Positions 51,496-59,861 of a stretch of 64,000 bases of DNA are shown one piece after another. The translations under genes and the position numbers were made by a program. Origin of the DNA: Aidingimonas halophila (GTDB taxonomy: Bacteria > Pseudomonadota > Gammaproteobacteria > Pseudomonadales > Halomonadaceae); NCBI RefSeq assembly GCF_900106955.1, contig NZ_FNNI01000006.1:62001-126000 (forward strand). The letters run 5' to 3'. The stretch's first letter is position 1. Each line of letters starts with the position of its first letter. The notes under the pieces were generated by a model that worked only from the letters and a program-made list of their open reading frames with translations, was not told the DNA's origin and did no database searches.

Positions 51496-51522
51496 CTCAG
51501 CGACGATGACATCGTCGCTGAG
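51496..51522. terminator. Hairpin terminator-like inverted repeat after the gntR gene
   Basis: CTCAGCGACGAT-GAC-ATCGTCGCTGAG is a perfect 12-bp stem with a 3-base loop followed by TTTCAT. It lies between the convergent gntR and binding-protein genes. A weak T tract makes it a plausible bidirectional terminator. Otherwise the 285-bp gap (51344-51628) shows no gene. Confidence 0.6.
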
Positions 51523-51628
51523 TTTCATACTTGGTCTTGGAGGAGACTCACGCCCTTTCACTCAGACACGCTAGAGACTTCTCCATATGTGGGTTTTGCT
51601 CAATCAATACAAAACAGCATGGAGAACG

Positions 51629-52378
51629 TTACTCATCAAAGTAGCTGTCATACAGTGAATCAAAGGTACCGTCTTCCTTCAGCTCCGTCATGGCCGCGTT
51701 GAACTCCTCCACAAGTTCTGCATCACGCTTTCGAAACGCCGCTCCAATCCCTGGTCCGTAAATCGATTCGGGACCAGTTACTAATTCCCCTTGCCGCTCG
51801 AACTCATCCTCACTCAGAAAATTTTCCTGGGCCAACGGAAAGGCGGTGAAGACCAAATCCAGTCGTCCAGCATGCATGTCGTTGACGACATCGGCAGTAC
51901 TGCCATAACGGCGCAAATCCGCTTCCGGATAGAACTGGGTTACATACTCATCCTGGATCGTTCCCTGCTGAACACCGATGGCGCGATCACTCAGTTCCCC
52001 TTCGAGATCGATATCGGACCCTCGCGTTCCAACCCATACTGAAGGTACCTGATAGTAGGGATCCGAAAACAGCACTTGTTGGGAACGCTCATCAGTAATG
52101 TTCATGGCAGAAGCGATCATGTCGTACTTGCGTGCCTGAAGCCCAGGAATGATGCCATCCCACGACTGTTCGACCCATTCGCATTCACGCTCCATACGCT
52201 CGCATGCAGCATTGACCAACTCCACTTCGAAGCCCTGGATCGTGCCATCGGCATCCTTGTACTGATAAGGTTCGTAGGGAACATCGACACCGACCCGGAG
52301 AGGCTCATCATCGGCGTGGCCAACACCGCTGATGAGTGCCGTGGAAAGTAGAGTTACCGTCGTCACTAGTGATCTCAT
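51629..52378 (-). CDS. Periplasmic amino-acid-type solute-binding protein (SBP_bac_3)
   Basis: A 249-residue receptor with a signal peptide (MRSLVTTVTLLSTALISGVG, cleavage near HADD) and the family-3 fold: VGVDVPYEPYQYKDADGTIQ, GFEVELVNAACERM, WDGIIPGLQARKYDMIASAM and NITDERSQQVLFSDPYY. Family members bind polar amino acids or opines. No ABC permease or ATPase gene is next to it, so it is an orphan receptor or pairs with a transporter elsewhere. It follows the oxidoreductase genes on the same strand, so the ligand may be the flavoenzyme's substrate. Confidence 0.9.
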   Translation of the reverse strand: MRSLVTTVTLLSTALISGVGHADDEPLRVGVDVPYEPYQYKDADGTIQGFEVELVNAACERMERECEWVEQSWDGIIPGLQARKYDMIASAMNITDERSQQVLFSDPYYQVPSVWVGTRGSDIDLEGELSDRAIGVQQGTIQDEYVTQFYPEADLRRYGSTADVVNDMHAGRLDLVFTAFPLAQENFLSEDEFERQGELVTGPESIYGPGIGAAFRKRDAELVEEFNAAMTELKEDGTFDSLYDSYFDE

Positions 52379-52458
52379 CTTATAGTCCTCGCTCGTTTGT
52401 TATCGAAGAAATGTGAACGTTGGCGTCCCAATTATCGTTGTCGTCATCAAGCAGGCCG

Positions 52459-53853
52459 TTATGCGTCAGTTGCCGTTGCAGCCAACTCCCCCAGCGACAA
52501 AGCTTGTACTGGAGGACGAACCTGGTAGTAACCAATCTCCTGTGGAGGTAGAGCCTGAACAGTGCTCAATAACCGAGTGACGCTCTCACCGCACTCGCGC
52601 CCCTGGCAGGGCCCCATGCCGCAGCGAGTAAAGGCTTTCAATTGATTGGGCCCTGCGGCACCTTGCTCTATCGCTCGACGCAGTTCGCCGAGCGATACAC
52701 ACTCGCAACGACAAACGAGCGTGGTATCGGGTTGTTCGGACAACCAATGTGACGGCAATCGGAACATTGCCTCCAGCAGGGGACGCACGGCCAGATCGGT
52801 AGCACGTCGCTGTTCCAGTCGTCGCCGCTCACGTTTCCGGTCGGCTACATCGTTCGTTGGTATCGTCAGCATCGATAGTGCCGCAAGTCGTCCTTCCCGC
52901 TCGGCATTGAGGGCGCCTCCGATGCCACCGCCATCCCCGGCGACCCATACCCGAGTACGTGCTTGCAAAGACCTGTTGCGTTCGGGCAGGAAACATTGTT
53001 GTCCCTCGTGCCAGTCATATGGAATCCCGATAGCACGCCCCAACTGCGGTTCGGGGACGACACCAAAATGTGTCAGAACCAGCGACGTATCCTGGTGGTG
53101 CCAGTGCCCGCGCCAGTAATAATGCACTCTCTCGACCCGATGCTTTCCCGTTGCCTCAAGCGCTTCAACGCCGTGGTGAATGGGAACGCCAGCGCGCTTC
53201 AACGCCAACATCATACGGGCTCCCTTCACCAGATAATGTCGCCCCTGCCAGGCGCCGCGCAGGTAGCGCAAAGGCAGTCGATAGCGGGATGCCGGGGTTG
53301 TATCGAGTATCCTCTGTGGCGCACATCCAGCACGACAGTACTGCCATGCCAGTAAATACAACAGCGGTCCCGACCCGGCTAAAACCGGCGACGCTTCGGG
53401 CACCAGCCCCCCTTCCTTGAACAGTATCTGGGCGGCACCAGCCTGCATCGACCCCGGGAGTTGCCATCCCGGGAACGGCCAACTCCGCTCCATGGAACCG
53501 GTCGCGAGCAGCATGCGCTTCACGTGCCAACGGGACACCCCGGCGGCATCCACGACGCCCAATGACACTCCGTCAGATTCGCATTGTCCCCACCAGACCT
53601 GGCTACGCGGCCGATAATCGATATCGGCACGAGAGAAATCACCGAGTAGGTCACGCCCCCTATAGTAATCCGTGCCACTCAAGGTCTCGCCAATGACGGG
53701 GACATCGAGTTGTCGATAGATTTGTCCTCCCGGAGCGTTCCCCATATCGAACACCACCGGTCGTATGCCTGCCTGCGTCAGGCGGATCGCTGCAGCCATA
53801 CCCGCAGGACCGGCGCCGATAATGGCAATCTCGGCTTGACACAACTCACCCAT
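52459..53853 (-). CDS. FAD/NAD(P)-dependent oxidoreductase subunit, HcnB/opine-oxidase A-like
   Basis: A 464-residue protein with an N-terminal dinucleotide fold (EIAIIGAGPAGMAAAIRLTQ, GNAPGGQIYRQ), a second nucleotide motif near residue 140-170, and a C-terminal BFD-like cysteine domain (CRCECVSLGELRRAIEQGA, FTRCGMGPCQGRECGESV) that binds an iron-sulfur cluster. This is the alpha-type subunit of heterotrimeric HcnABC, opine oxidase or D-hydroxyproline dehydrogenase. It overlaps the small ferredoxin-like gene by 8 bp. Cyanide synthase cannot be distinguished from amino acid dehydrogenase by this subunit alone. Confidence 0.87.
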   Translation of the reverse strand: MGELCQAEIAIIGAGPAGMAAAIRLTQAGIRPVVFDMGNAPGGQIYRQLDVPVIGETLSGTDYYRGRDLLGDFSRADIDYRPRSQVWWGQCESDGVSLGVVDAAGVSRWHVKRMLLATGSMERSWPFPGWQLPGSMQAGAAQILFKEGGLVPEASPVLAGSGPLLYLLAWQYCRAGCAPQRILDTTPASRYRLPLRYLRGAWQGRHYLVKGARMMLALKRAGVPIHHGVEALEATGKHRVERVHYYWRGHWHHQDTSLVLTHFGVVPEPQLGRAIGIPYDWHEGQQCFLPERNRSLQARTRVWVAGDGGGIGGALNAEREGRLAALSMLTIPTNDVADRKRERRRLEQRRATDLAVRPLLEAMFRLPSHWLSEQPDTTLVCRCECVSLGELRRAIEQGAAGPNQLKAFTRCGMGPCQGRECGESVTRLLSTVQALPPQEIGYYQVRPPVQALSLGELAATATDA

Positions 53854-54145
53854 CGTCTTGGCTTCCTCCCAACTGACGCTCGATACTCATGCCCTCGGCC
53901 ACGCTGACGAGACACCCTCGACGGTTGGGTTCTCCGTCGATGGTGATCAGGCATTCATGGCAGCACCCCATCAAACAGAAAGGCGCTCTGGCATGGCCAT
54001 CGACATGACGCCGGTAGTCTGCATCCCCTTTGATAAACAGCACCGCCGCTGCGACCGACAACGTGATAGGTACGCGACAGATTTCGCCGTCGAGCTGGAT
54101 ATCGACGCCATCTATCACGCTGGATTCAGCAATGCGCTGGAACAT
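53846..54145 (-). CDS. (2Fe-2S)-binding small subunit, HcnA-like
   Basis: A 99-residue ferredoxin-like protein. The cluster cysteines are in FCLMGCCHECLITIDGEPNR followed by GC, spaced as in HcnA and the gamma subunit of D-hydroxyproline dehydrogenase. The start at 54145 overlaps the upstream dehydrogenase gene by about 20 bp, and its stop overlaps the next gene, so the three subunits are coupled in translation. It passes electrons between the flavin subunits. Confidence 0.85.
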   Translation of the reverse strand: MFQRIAESSVIDGVDIQLDGEICRVPITLSVAAAVLFIKGDADYRRHVDGHARAPFCLMGCCHECLITIDGEPNRRGCLVSVAEGMSIERQLGGSQDDG

Positions 54146-55244
54146 TGAAACGGGCTCCTGAAAATGCTGACCAACGTTCCTCGAGACGATCATCGATTAT
54201 CGCTCGCGCGAGTTCATTGGCATGAAAAGCCGCCAGACTGATGCCGCTGTGACAGTTCAGGTTGTAGGCACCGGGATACCGGGACGAGGCCTCGTAGAGC
54301 GGTGCACCATCGGGTGTCATGATACGCAGCGCTCCCCAGGCCCTTATCAGCCTGGCCTGACGTAGAAAGGGGTAAATTCGCACGGCCCGGTCAGCCAGGC
54401 AGGACATCATCTCGAGAGATACACCCTTATCAAAACCAACTTCTTCATGGGTGTCGCCGATCAGGTACCCACCAGTGGCTGTCTGGCGTAACTGGGGGGT
54501 CGGTAGTTGCTCGACACGCGGCATCCGTTCGGTCACGAGCATTTGACCTCGCACGGGCCGCACAGTACCGCTCAATCCCAGCATAGGTGCCAGATTACGA
54601 GCACCGAGTCCCGCCGCGACTATCACTCGCTCGGCATGAAATTCGCTATCAGGCGTAGCGGCACGAAAGCCGTTCAGGCACGGTGAAAGCGACAAGACAG
54701 GGGTGCTAGCATGATACTCCAAGCCCAGGGACCGGCATGCGGCATGCAGCGCCCGCAGCAAATGCAATGGATTGCAGTGTCCATCGTGAGGTGACCAGGT
54801 CCCGCCGTGAATACTCTCTCCCAAACCGGGAAGGTAGGTTTGCAACGCCTGTCGGTCGAGATACTCCCAGCGAAAATGTTGCGCAAGATGTCGTGAAGAC
54901 AATTGGAGTTTGGCGTAATCGCGCTGTCGCACCTTGGCTTCCGAGGCATCGAAACAAAGATCGACACCGCCTCGGCATTCATGCTCGATGTCAATGGCCG
55001 TACGAGCTTCCAGCTCCGCAGCAAAGGCCGGCCACGTCAAACTGGCATCCAGACTCAACTCGGCATAGTGAGGCATGCCGAGACCTTTGCCCTGCACCCA
55101 GGTCAATCCCGCATTGCCACGTGATGCCCGAAAAGCATCATCGCTTTCATCGAGCACTGAGACTCGTTGTCCGTCACGCGCCAACCCATAAGCCACGGCC
55201 ATACCGACAACACCGCCGCCAATGATCAGGAAATCGCTCTGCAC
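54126..55244 (-). CDS. DadA/glycine oxidase-type FAD-dependent oxidoreductase (HcnC-like)
   Basis: A 372-residue flavoprotein with the FAD fold at the N-terminus (FLIIGGGVVGMAVAYGLARD), WSPHDGHCNPLHLLRALHAA near residue 145, a second FAD-contact region (VIVAAGLGARNLAPMLGL) and a C-terminal NLNCHSGISLAAFHANELA. It oxidises an amino or imino acid. With its two partner subunits it would deliver electrons to the respiratory chain. It is shorter than most DadA/HcnC proteins (about 400-430) but all core motifs are present. It is the first gene of the leftward operon, divergent from a LysR gene. Confidence 0.88.
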   Translation of the reverse strand: MQSDFLIIGGGVVGMAVAYGLARDGQRVSVLDESDDAFRASRGNAGLTWVQGKGLGMPHYAELSLDASLTWPAFAAELEARTAIDIEHECRGGVDLCFDASEAKVRQRDYAKLQLSSRHLAQHFRWEYLDRQALQTYLPGLGESIHGGTWSPHDGHCNPLHLLRALHAACRSLGLEYHASTPVLSLSPCLNGFRAATPDSEFHAERVIVAAGLGARNLAPMLGLSGTVRPVRGQMLVTERMPRVEQLPTPQLRQTATGGYLIGDTHEEVGFDKGVSLEMMSCLADRAVRIYPFLRQARLIRAWGALRIMTPDGAPLYEASSRYPGAYNLNCHSGISLAAFHANELARAIIDDRLEERWSAFSGARFNVPAHC

Positions 55245-55341
55245 AGCTCGCTTCTCTCATACAAAGTCAATAACTCGACGATAGATGGCCCTGAGGTATA
55301 TGATCCAATACCAATCGATGGGCATTCTATAGCTTTTTATT

Positions 55342-56289
55342 ATGGCCTTACCCTACCTTCGCGATCGCCAGGTCGCAGCCTTCAAGCATGTCATGGAGAG
55401 TGGTACCGTTTCGGCCGCAGCCGAACGTATGCTGATTGCCCAACCGGGCGTGACACGACTGCTGAAACAGCTCGAGCACGATATCGGTTTTACACTCTTC
55501 GAGCGGGTGAAAGGGCGACTCGTCCCGACACCGGAAGCACGCATTTTTTATCGTGAAGTCGCCCTGGTCTGGAGCGGAATGGAGCATTTACGTGATACTG
55601 CACGCCGCATTCGAGAACGTGAGGTCGGCGGCTTGCGTATCAGTGCGATGCCACTACTGGGCATGACATTTCTCCCCGACGTGCTCTCGAGTTTCGCACC
55701 GGCCCATCCCGATGCGCGTATCGAATTGTCCACTTTCCGCTCACAGCAGGTCATTGAAGACGTCATGACCCAGCGATGTGATCTGGGGTTTGCGATCATT
55801 GCCGACAACGATGACCGAGTGGTGGCAGAAACCTATCAACTGAACAGCGTGTGCGCGCTACCACCAGGACACTCACTGGCTTCACGAAACTGCATTCGGA
55901 TTGATGACTTAGCTGATGAAACGCTGATCTGCTTCGAACCCAAGGATCCACTTCGACTCACATTGGATCGCTTGATGGAGAGTTCCCAAGTCAAGCCCCG
56001 TCGACGCCTTGAGGTTTCCCTGGCCCTTCAGGCAACTCGGATGGTCAGCAAGGGGCTCGGTATCACTATACTCGACCCGATCAGTGCCACTGCCTTCGGC
56101 GAGTCGAGTCTTGTATTACGCCCCTTCCAACCCGGTCTCGGCGAAGAGTTTGCATTACTGACACCACGCGATCAGCCGCTATCTCGTCTGACCCATGATT
56201 TCATTGCGGAATTTCGTAGACATTACGCCTTACTGACGGATGCCCTTTGGACTCGCTTGTCATTCCAGGACTTCCTCACAGGGAGATGA
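55342..56289 (+). CDS. LysR-family transcriptional regulator
   Basis: A 315-residue regulator: helix-turn-helix in residues about 5-65 (QVAAFKHVMESGTVSAAAER, MLIAQPGVTRLLKQLEHDIG, FERVKGRLVPTPEA) and an effector domain of normal length. This arrangement is similar to NocR/OccR-type regulators of opine and amino acid catabolism. It is divergent from the flavoenzyme operon, with 97 bp between, and probably activates it in response to the substrate. Confidence 0.9.
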   Translation: MALPYLRDRQVAAFKHVMESGTVSAAAERMLIAQPGVTRLLKQLEHDIGFTLFERVKGRLVPTPEARIFYREVALVWSGMEHLRDTARRIREREVGGLRISAMPLLGMTFLPDVLSSFAPAHPDARIELSTFRSQQVIEDVMTQRCDLGFAIIADNDDRVVAETYQLNSVCALPPGHSLASRNCIRIDDLADETLICFEPKDPLRLTLDRLMESSQVKPRRRLEVSLALQATRMVSKGLGITILDPISATAFGESSLVLRPFQPGLGEEFALLTPRDQPLSRLTHDFIAEFRRHYALLTDALWTRLSFQDFLTGR

Positions 56290-56329
56290 TCCGACCCGCT
56301 GATACTGGACACCGTCAAGCCACTGTACT

Positions 56330-56460
56330 CAGAGTGTCACTTATAGAACGTGGCGCGTTTCATGCCATGTTCGCGACACATTGAGCTGGGAAAAATCGAC
56401 TTCCGTAAGCACTCCGCCTTCGGGAAACGCCAGCAAGAGGCCGTCAATTTGAGGCTTGGT
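56330..56460 (-). pseudogene. Degenerate IS3-family OrfA remnant
   Basis: The minus strand encodes CREHGMKRATFYK, matching the end of the helix-turn-helix of IS3-family OrfA (usually CREHG-x-S-x-A-T-F-Y-x-W), followed at once by a stop. Upstream sequence resembles an OrfA only if a frameshift is allowed. No OrfB or terminal repeat is seen. This is a very short relic of an insertion sequence in the 240-bp gap before the second rpn copy. Confidence 0.4.
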
Positions 56461-56529
56461 CGATCCAACTGGGAGAGTCACCAAAAGCCTGGCAAATTGA
56501 CTAGCGAGGTGTGGTGATAGAAGGCGCTT

Positions 56530-56730
56530 CTACGCTTCGCCGCGCAGAGAGGCGATTTCGTCGATCGGCAAGCCGGTCGCTCGCGCAATGGCCGTATCAT
56601 CCAAACGAGTCGTTCGCATCAGGTTGAGCGCGGTCTCGTGCAAGGCTTCCTGACGCCCTTCCTGGCGTCCTTCCTGCAGCCCTTCCTGTCTCCAGCGCTG
56701 CGGCCATTGACTGGTTCGTTCCTGCAACAT
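56530..56730 (-). CDS. Putative intragenic small protein of rpn copy 2 (RpnS-like)
   Basis: The internal AGGAGGTATACGACATG is kept exactly. It would make a 66-residue protein from residue 246 of the full-length protein. The loss of one EGRQ unit makes it four residues shorter than in copy 1, so the two putative inhibitors differ slightly, as do the two nucleases. Confidence 0.55.
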   Translation of the reverse strand: MLQERTSQWPQRWRQEGLQEGRQEGRQEALHETALNLMRTTRLDDTAIARATGLPIDEIASLRGEA

Positions 56731-57465
56731 GTCGTATACCTCCTGAAGCTCATCCAGTCGCTCAAAGGATTGCCGTTCTTCTTCGGGCGCCTGACATGGC
56801 GCCCAAACACGTTTCAACCAGGCTGTGAAGGCGCGGCGCAGGTCGCTCTGATCCTCAGCATACAACCATTCGACCACACGGCCCAATACCTCCAAAGCTT
56901 CATCGATCCCCCGGTAATGCTCCAGGTTGAATAATGCCGCGACCAGGTTACGGCCTTCGCTGGACCAGTTCGGGTCGTTGACGATCGCTTTTTCGTCCAG
57001 CAGCAGGTAACGCAACTGGGGGCTGTAACGTTCAAGGCCTCCGCTAACGGTTTCGACCATGGCGTGGATATCGAGTGCCGCGTTCCACGGCCTTTCTCCA
57101 TTATAAAGTACTACAGGCAGTACAGGCGGCAGCTTGCCATTGGGAGTGAAGGCCTTCTGGCGGATCAAATCCTGATACAACAGGCCTAGATAGCTCATGA
57201 TGCGGACCGGCATGCCATGGTCGACACGACTCTGGAATTCGATCAACAGGTACACATACAGCCAGGTGTCGCCCCACCGAACCCGCCATATGACATCGCT
57301 CTCGCGATCGCGCAGTTCATCGGTCACGTAGGAGCCGCTCGCCTTTTCCAGCGAATCCAGATCCAATTCATCGACCCAGGCTTCCTTGACGAAGCCGGTC
57401 AACAGGTCTCTCACCATGCGTTGATGCGAAAATAGCAGCTTGTAGCTGCTGTCGTGCTGGGCCAT
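56530..57465 (-). CDS. rpn: Rpn-family nuclease (PD-(D/E)XK, transposase_31-like), copy 2
   Basis: A 311-residue protein nearly identical to the copy at 35621-36568, with the same nuclease motifs (DRESDVIWRVRW and LLIEFQSRVD) and C-terminal module. It has one EGRQ unit fewer and a few substitutions (DEL for GEL near residue 30, LMRTTRLDDT for LIRTTRLDDA near the end). The ATG at 57465 has GAAGGAGGGCGACGAT before it. Both copies look intact, with no stops or frameshifts, so both may be active or one may be a recent duplicate under little constraint. Confidence 0.9.
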   Translation of the reverse strand: MAQHDSSYKLLFSHQRMVRDLLTGFVKEAWVDELDLDSLEKASGSYVTDELRDRESDVIWRVRWGDTWLYVYLLIEFQSRVDHGMPVRIMSYLGLLYQDLIRQKAFTPNGKLPPVLPVVLYNGERPWNAALDIHAMVETVSGGLERYSPQLRYLLLDEKAIVNDPNWSSEGRNLVAALFNLEHYRGIDEALEVLGRVVEWLYAEDQSDLRRAFTAWLKRVWAPCQAPEEERQSFERLDELQEVYDMLQERTSQWPQRWRQEGLQEGRQEGRQEALHETALNLMRTTRLDDTAIARATGLPIDEIASLRGEA

Positions 57466-57597
57466 ATCGTCGCCCTCCTTGGCTTGATTGTCCCGGGTCC
57501 TGGATGTCAATTCCTGATAGCGCGACTGGGCCACGCTAAATTCATATAATCTTATATAATCATGCGATAAATACCACCGCCAAAGCGCCTATGCGTC

Positions 57598-57671
57598 CAT
57601 CGCGACCGAAGTCGTTGCTACGAAAACCAGCGATCATGATGTTGTCGGAGCGATCTCAACCGCGATGCAGG
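57598..57671. repeat. BIME: paired REP-like palindromes
   Basis: Forward unit CATCGCGACCGAAGTCGTTG at 57598, then an inverted unit near 57641-57671 (GTTGTCGGAGCGATCTCAAC followed by CGCGATGCAGG). The layout is the same as at 31927-32002. It separates the second rpn copy from the LysR gene. Confidence 0.75.
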
Positions 57672-57706
57672 GCACTAGCCCTGCCCGAGTGCAGGCCAAG
57701 GCGCGC

Positions 57707-58621
57707 CTAGAGTGCGTTGAGAATGCCGAGTTGCCGCAAATTGTCGATTTCCCGATGAATCTCATTACTGAAAGCGTTGGCGACGTTGCTGAGGGGGCGG
57801 TTTTTCGAGGTGAGCAGGGCGATTTCCCATTCGATGGTTGGGTCGAGGGGTTTGGATACGACGGCGGTGCCTTGCAGCAGTAGTTCGGCGATGGGGTCGA
57901 TCACGGCGATACCGAGTCCACGGTCGACCAGTGCGCAGACGCCTCGCATATTCCGCAACTCGGCGGTTATGTTCCTTTTTATATCAATCGTTTGCATGAT
58001 GTAGTCGACCCGGGCACGGAGAGGGCTGTCGGCCATCAATTCGACGAATGTCTGGTTCTGCAGGCTAGCAATCGGGACCTCGGTTTCCCTGGCCAGCGGG
58101 TGGTCGCGATGCATGATACAGCGTGCGGCGCAGCGGCCAAGACGGGTGACACTGGCGCCGTAGGTATCGGCTTCCAGCGTAATCCCCAGCGCGAGGTCGC
58201 AGGTATTGTTGTCGATCATCTTGAGCAGTTCCTGCAGGCCCGCGTCGATCACCCTGACACCGACATTGGGGTGCCGTTCCTTGAAGCGTTTGATGACATC
58301 GAGCAGGAAAGTGTCACAGAAGATCGGTTGAGCGGCGACGACGACATTGCCGAGCTGGTTGTTGGAAATTGCCTCGGCATCCTTCTGGGTATCGCGAATG
58401 CTGGCCATCAGCCGTTGCACCGAGGCGTGGTAGATAAAGGCTTCTTCGGTCGGTGCCAGTTGGTTTTTCTTGCGCTTGAAGAGCGTGAAGCCCAGATCCT
58501 CTTCCAGTCCGCTCAGTAGCCGACTGACCATCGATTGACTGATGGCAAGCGTTTCCGCTGCGGCCTGGGTCGTGCCGTGCTTCATGAAGGCGTCAAACGC
58601 TTCGATCTCTCTGAACTTCAT
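57707..58621 (-). CDS. LysR-family transcriptional regulator
   Basis: A 304-residue LysR protein. The helix-turn-helix occupies residues about 4-62 (EIEAFDAFMKHGTTQAAAET, LAISQSMVSRLLSGLEEDLG, LFKRKKNQLAPTEEA) and a standard effector domain follows. It is divergent from the TctCBA-M20-carbamoylase operon, with 217 bp between its start and tctC. The region includes the AT-rich tract AATACTAAAACAATTTATTG, a plausible LysR binding site. It likely activates uptake and hydrolysis of an N-acyl or N-carbamoyl compound. Confidence 0.9.
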   Translation of the reverse strand: MKFREIEAFDAFMKHGTTQAAAETLAISQSMVSRLLSGLEEDLGFTLFKRKKNQLAPTEEAFIYHASVQRLMASIRDTQKDAEAISNNQLGNVVVAAQPIFCDTFLLDVIKRFKERHPNVGVRVIDAGLQELLKMIDNNTCDLALGITLEADTYGASVTRLGRCAARCIMHRDHPLARETEVPIASLQNQTFVELMADSPLRARVDYIMQTIDIKRNITAELRNMRGVCALVDRGLGIAVIDPIAELLLQGTAVVSKPLDPTIEWEIALLTSKNRPLSNVANAFSNEIHREIDNLRQLGILNAL

Positions 58622-58838
58622 TGCTGCCTCTCCCCATGTCGATGGCCGCCAAGATACAGGCCGTGGCGGTCTTCACAAGTGCGTTGACGGTTTCAGCTTG
58701 CAAGACGACAGCCTCACTAGAACTATATTGAATACTAAAACAATTTATTGCAATGAAATTCATAGTAACTATACTGGAATCGCTCGATCGGCAGACATCC
58801 GTTGCGAGCCGATGCAAAACAATTCCAAGGAGATGATC

Positions 58839-59804
58839 ATGAAACGAGCGCTAAGCCTTGCCGCAGCCACACTGCTGGTTACCTGCGCAGCGCAAGCCCA
58901 GGATTACCCTTCCGAGTCGATCACCCTCGTGGTGCCCTATGGCCCGGGTGGTGCCTCTGACCTAGCGGGACGCGCGCTGACCGAGGCGGCTGGCAACTTC
59001 CTGGACGAGCCGATGACCGTTTCCAACACGCCGGGGTCGGGTGGCATGACGGGAGCGCGGAAGGTCTCCACGGCCGATCCGGATGGACATACCCTGCTGC
59101 TGGCCCGTGTAGGTATGGCACTGCTACCGGCCGTCACCAACGACCCGAGTGTCGATTGGGATGAGTACACCTTCCTGGGGTCGCTGGAAGCCACGCCCAT
59201 GATCCTGGCCGTGGCTGCAGATTCGCCCTACGAGAGCGCGGAAGAGCTGCTGGAAGGCATCGAGAACAATCCCGGCGAGTTGAGTTATGCCGCATCCGGT
59301 GCGACAGCGATCGACGGTTTTACCGTTCAGACACTGCTGTCGGATGCCGGTATGGACCCACTGTCGGCAGCAACCCTGGTGCCGTTCAAGGGCGGCGGTG
59401 AACTGGCAAGCGCCTTGCTGGGCGGCCATGTCGACTTCCTGGCGATTTCTGCAGCTTCGCTCATGCCGCACATCGAGAGCGGTGATATGCGCCCGCTGAT
59501 GGTCTACTCCCCCGAGCGTATGGAGGCGTTGCCTGAGGTACCGACTGCCGAAGAGCAAGGCTATGAACTGGCCGGCCAAGTCATCGGTTGGAGCGCGCTG
59601 TACGGTCCTCCCGATCTGCCAGAAGCGGTTGTCGATACCTGGGACGAGGTGCTGGATCAGGTCGCCGATAGCGAGACCTGGCTGAGCCGCGCGGAAGACC
59701 GTGGTTCGATCTCAACCATTGGTGACGTGGATATGACCGCCTATGCCGAGGAGCAGTACAACTTCTATCGGGGGTTGGCGGAAGAGTTCGGCTACTTGCA
59801 GTAA
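58839..59804 (+). CDS. tctC: Tripartite tricarboxylate transporter substrate-binding protein, TctC/Bug family (system 2)
   Basis: A 321-residue periplasmic receptor. Signal peptide MKRALSLAAATLLVTCAAQA, cleaved before QDYPSES. The family motifs ITLVVPYGPGGASDLAGRAL, VSNTPGSGGMTGARKVSTAD and LSYAASGATAIDGFTVQ are present. The ATG at 58839 is chosen because AAGGAG lies six bases upstream; an in-frame frame opening from 58542 is non-coding. It is only distantly related to the TctC at 47710-48672. Confidence 0.92.
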   Translation: MKRALSLAAATLLVTCAAQAQDYPSESITLVVPYGPGGASDLAGRALTEAAGNFLDEPMTVSNTPGSGGMTGARKVSTADPDGHTLLLARVGMALLPAVTNDPSVDWDEYTFLGSLEATPMILAVAADSPYESAEELLEGIENNPGELSYAASGATAIDGFTVQTLLSDAGMDPLSAATLVPFKGGGELASALLGGHVDFLAISAASLMPHIESGDMRPLMVYSPERMEALPEVPTAEEQGYELAGQVIGWSALYGPPDLPEAVVDTWDEVLDQVADSETWLSRAEDRGSISTIGDVDMTAYAEEQYNFYRGLAEEFGYLQ

Positions 59805-59861
59805 GCCGACTGGTATTCATCCACGATTGGCGTTGACGTTCGACGGTAACAGGAGGGGCTC

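Larger units (their letters stand above)
56503..57625. repeat. Duplicated Rpn unit, copy 2
   Basis: Same unit as 35594-36728: left flank AGCGAGGTGTGGTG, rpn gene, upstream ATATAATCTTATATAATC region and REP at the right end. Differences are scattered point changes, one missing 12-bp coding unit, and a diverged REP arm (CATCGCGACCGAAGTCGTTG). The left neighbour here is the IS3 relic, not a REP, so the two insertions have unrelated left flanks. Confidence 0.85.

Noticed and set aside
51629-55244. Hydrogen cyanide synthase operon hcnABC
   Set aside because: Gene order and the short DadA-like subunit fit opine or D-hydroxyproline dehydrogenases better, and an amino-acid binding protein is linked. 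Left as HcnABC-like only.
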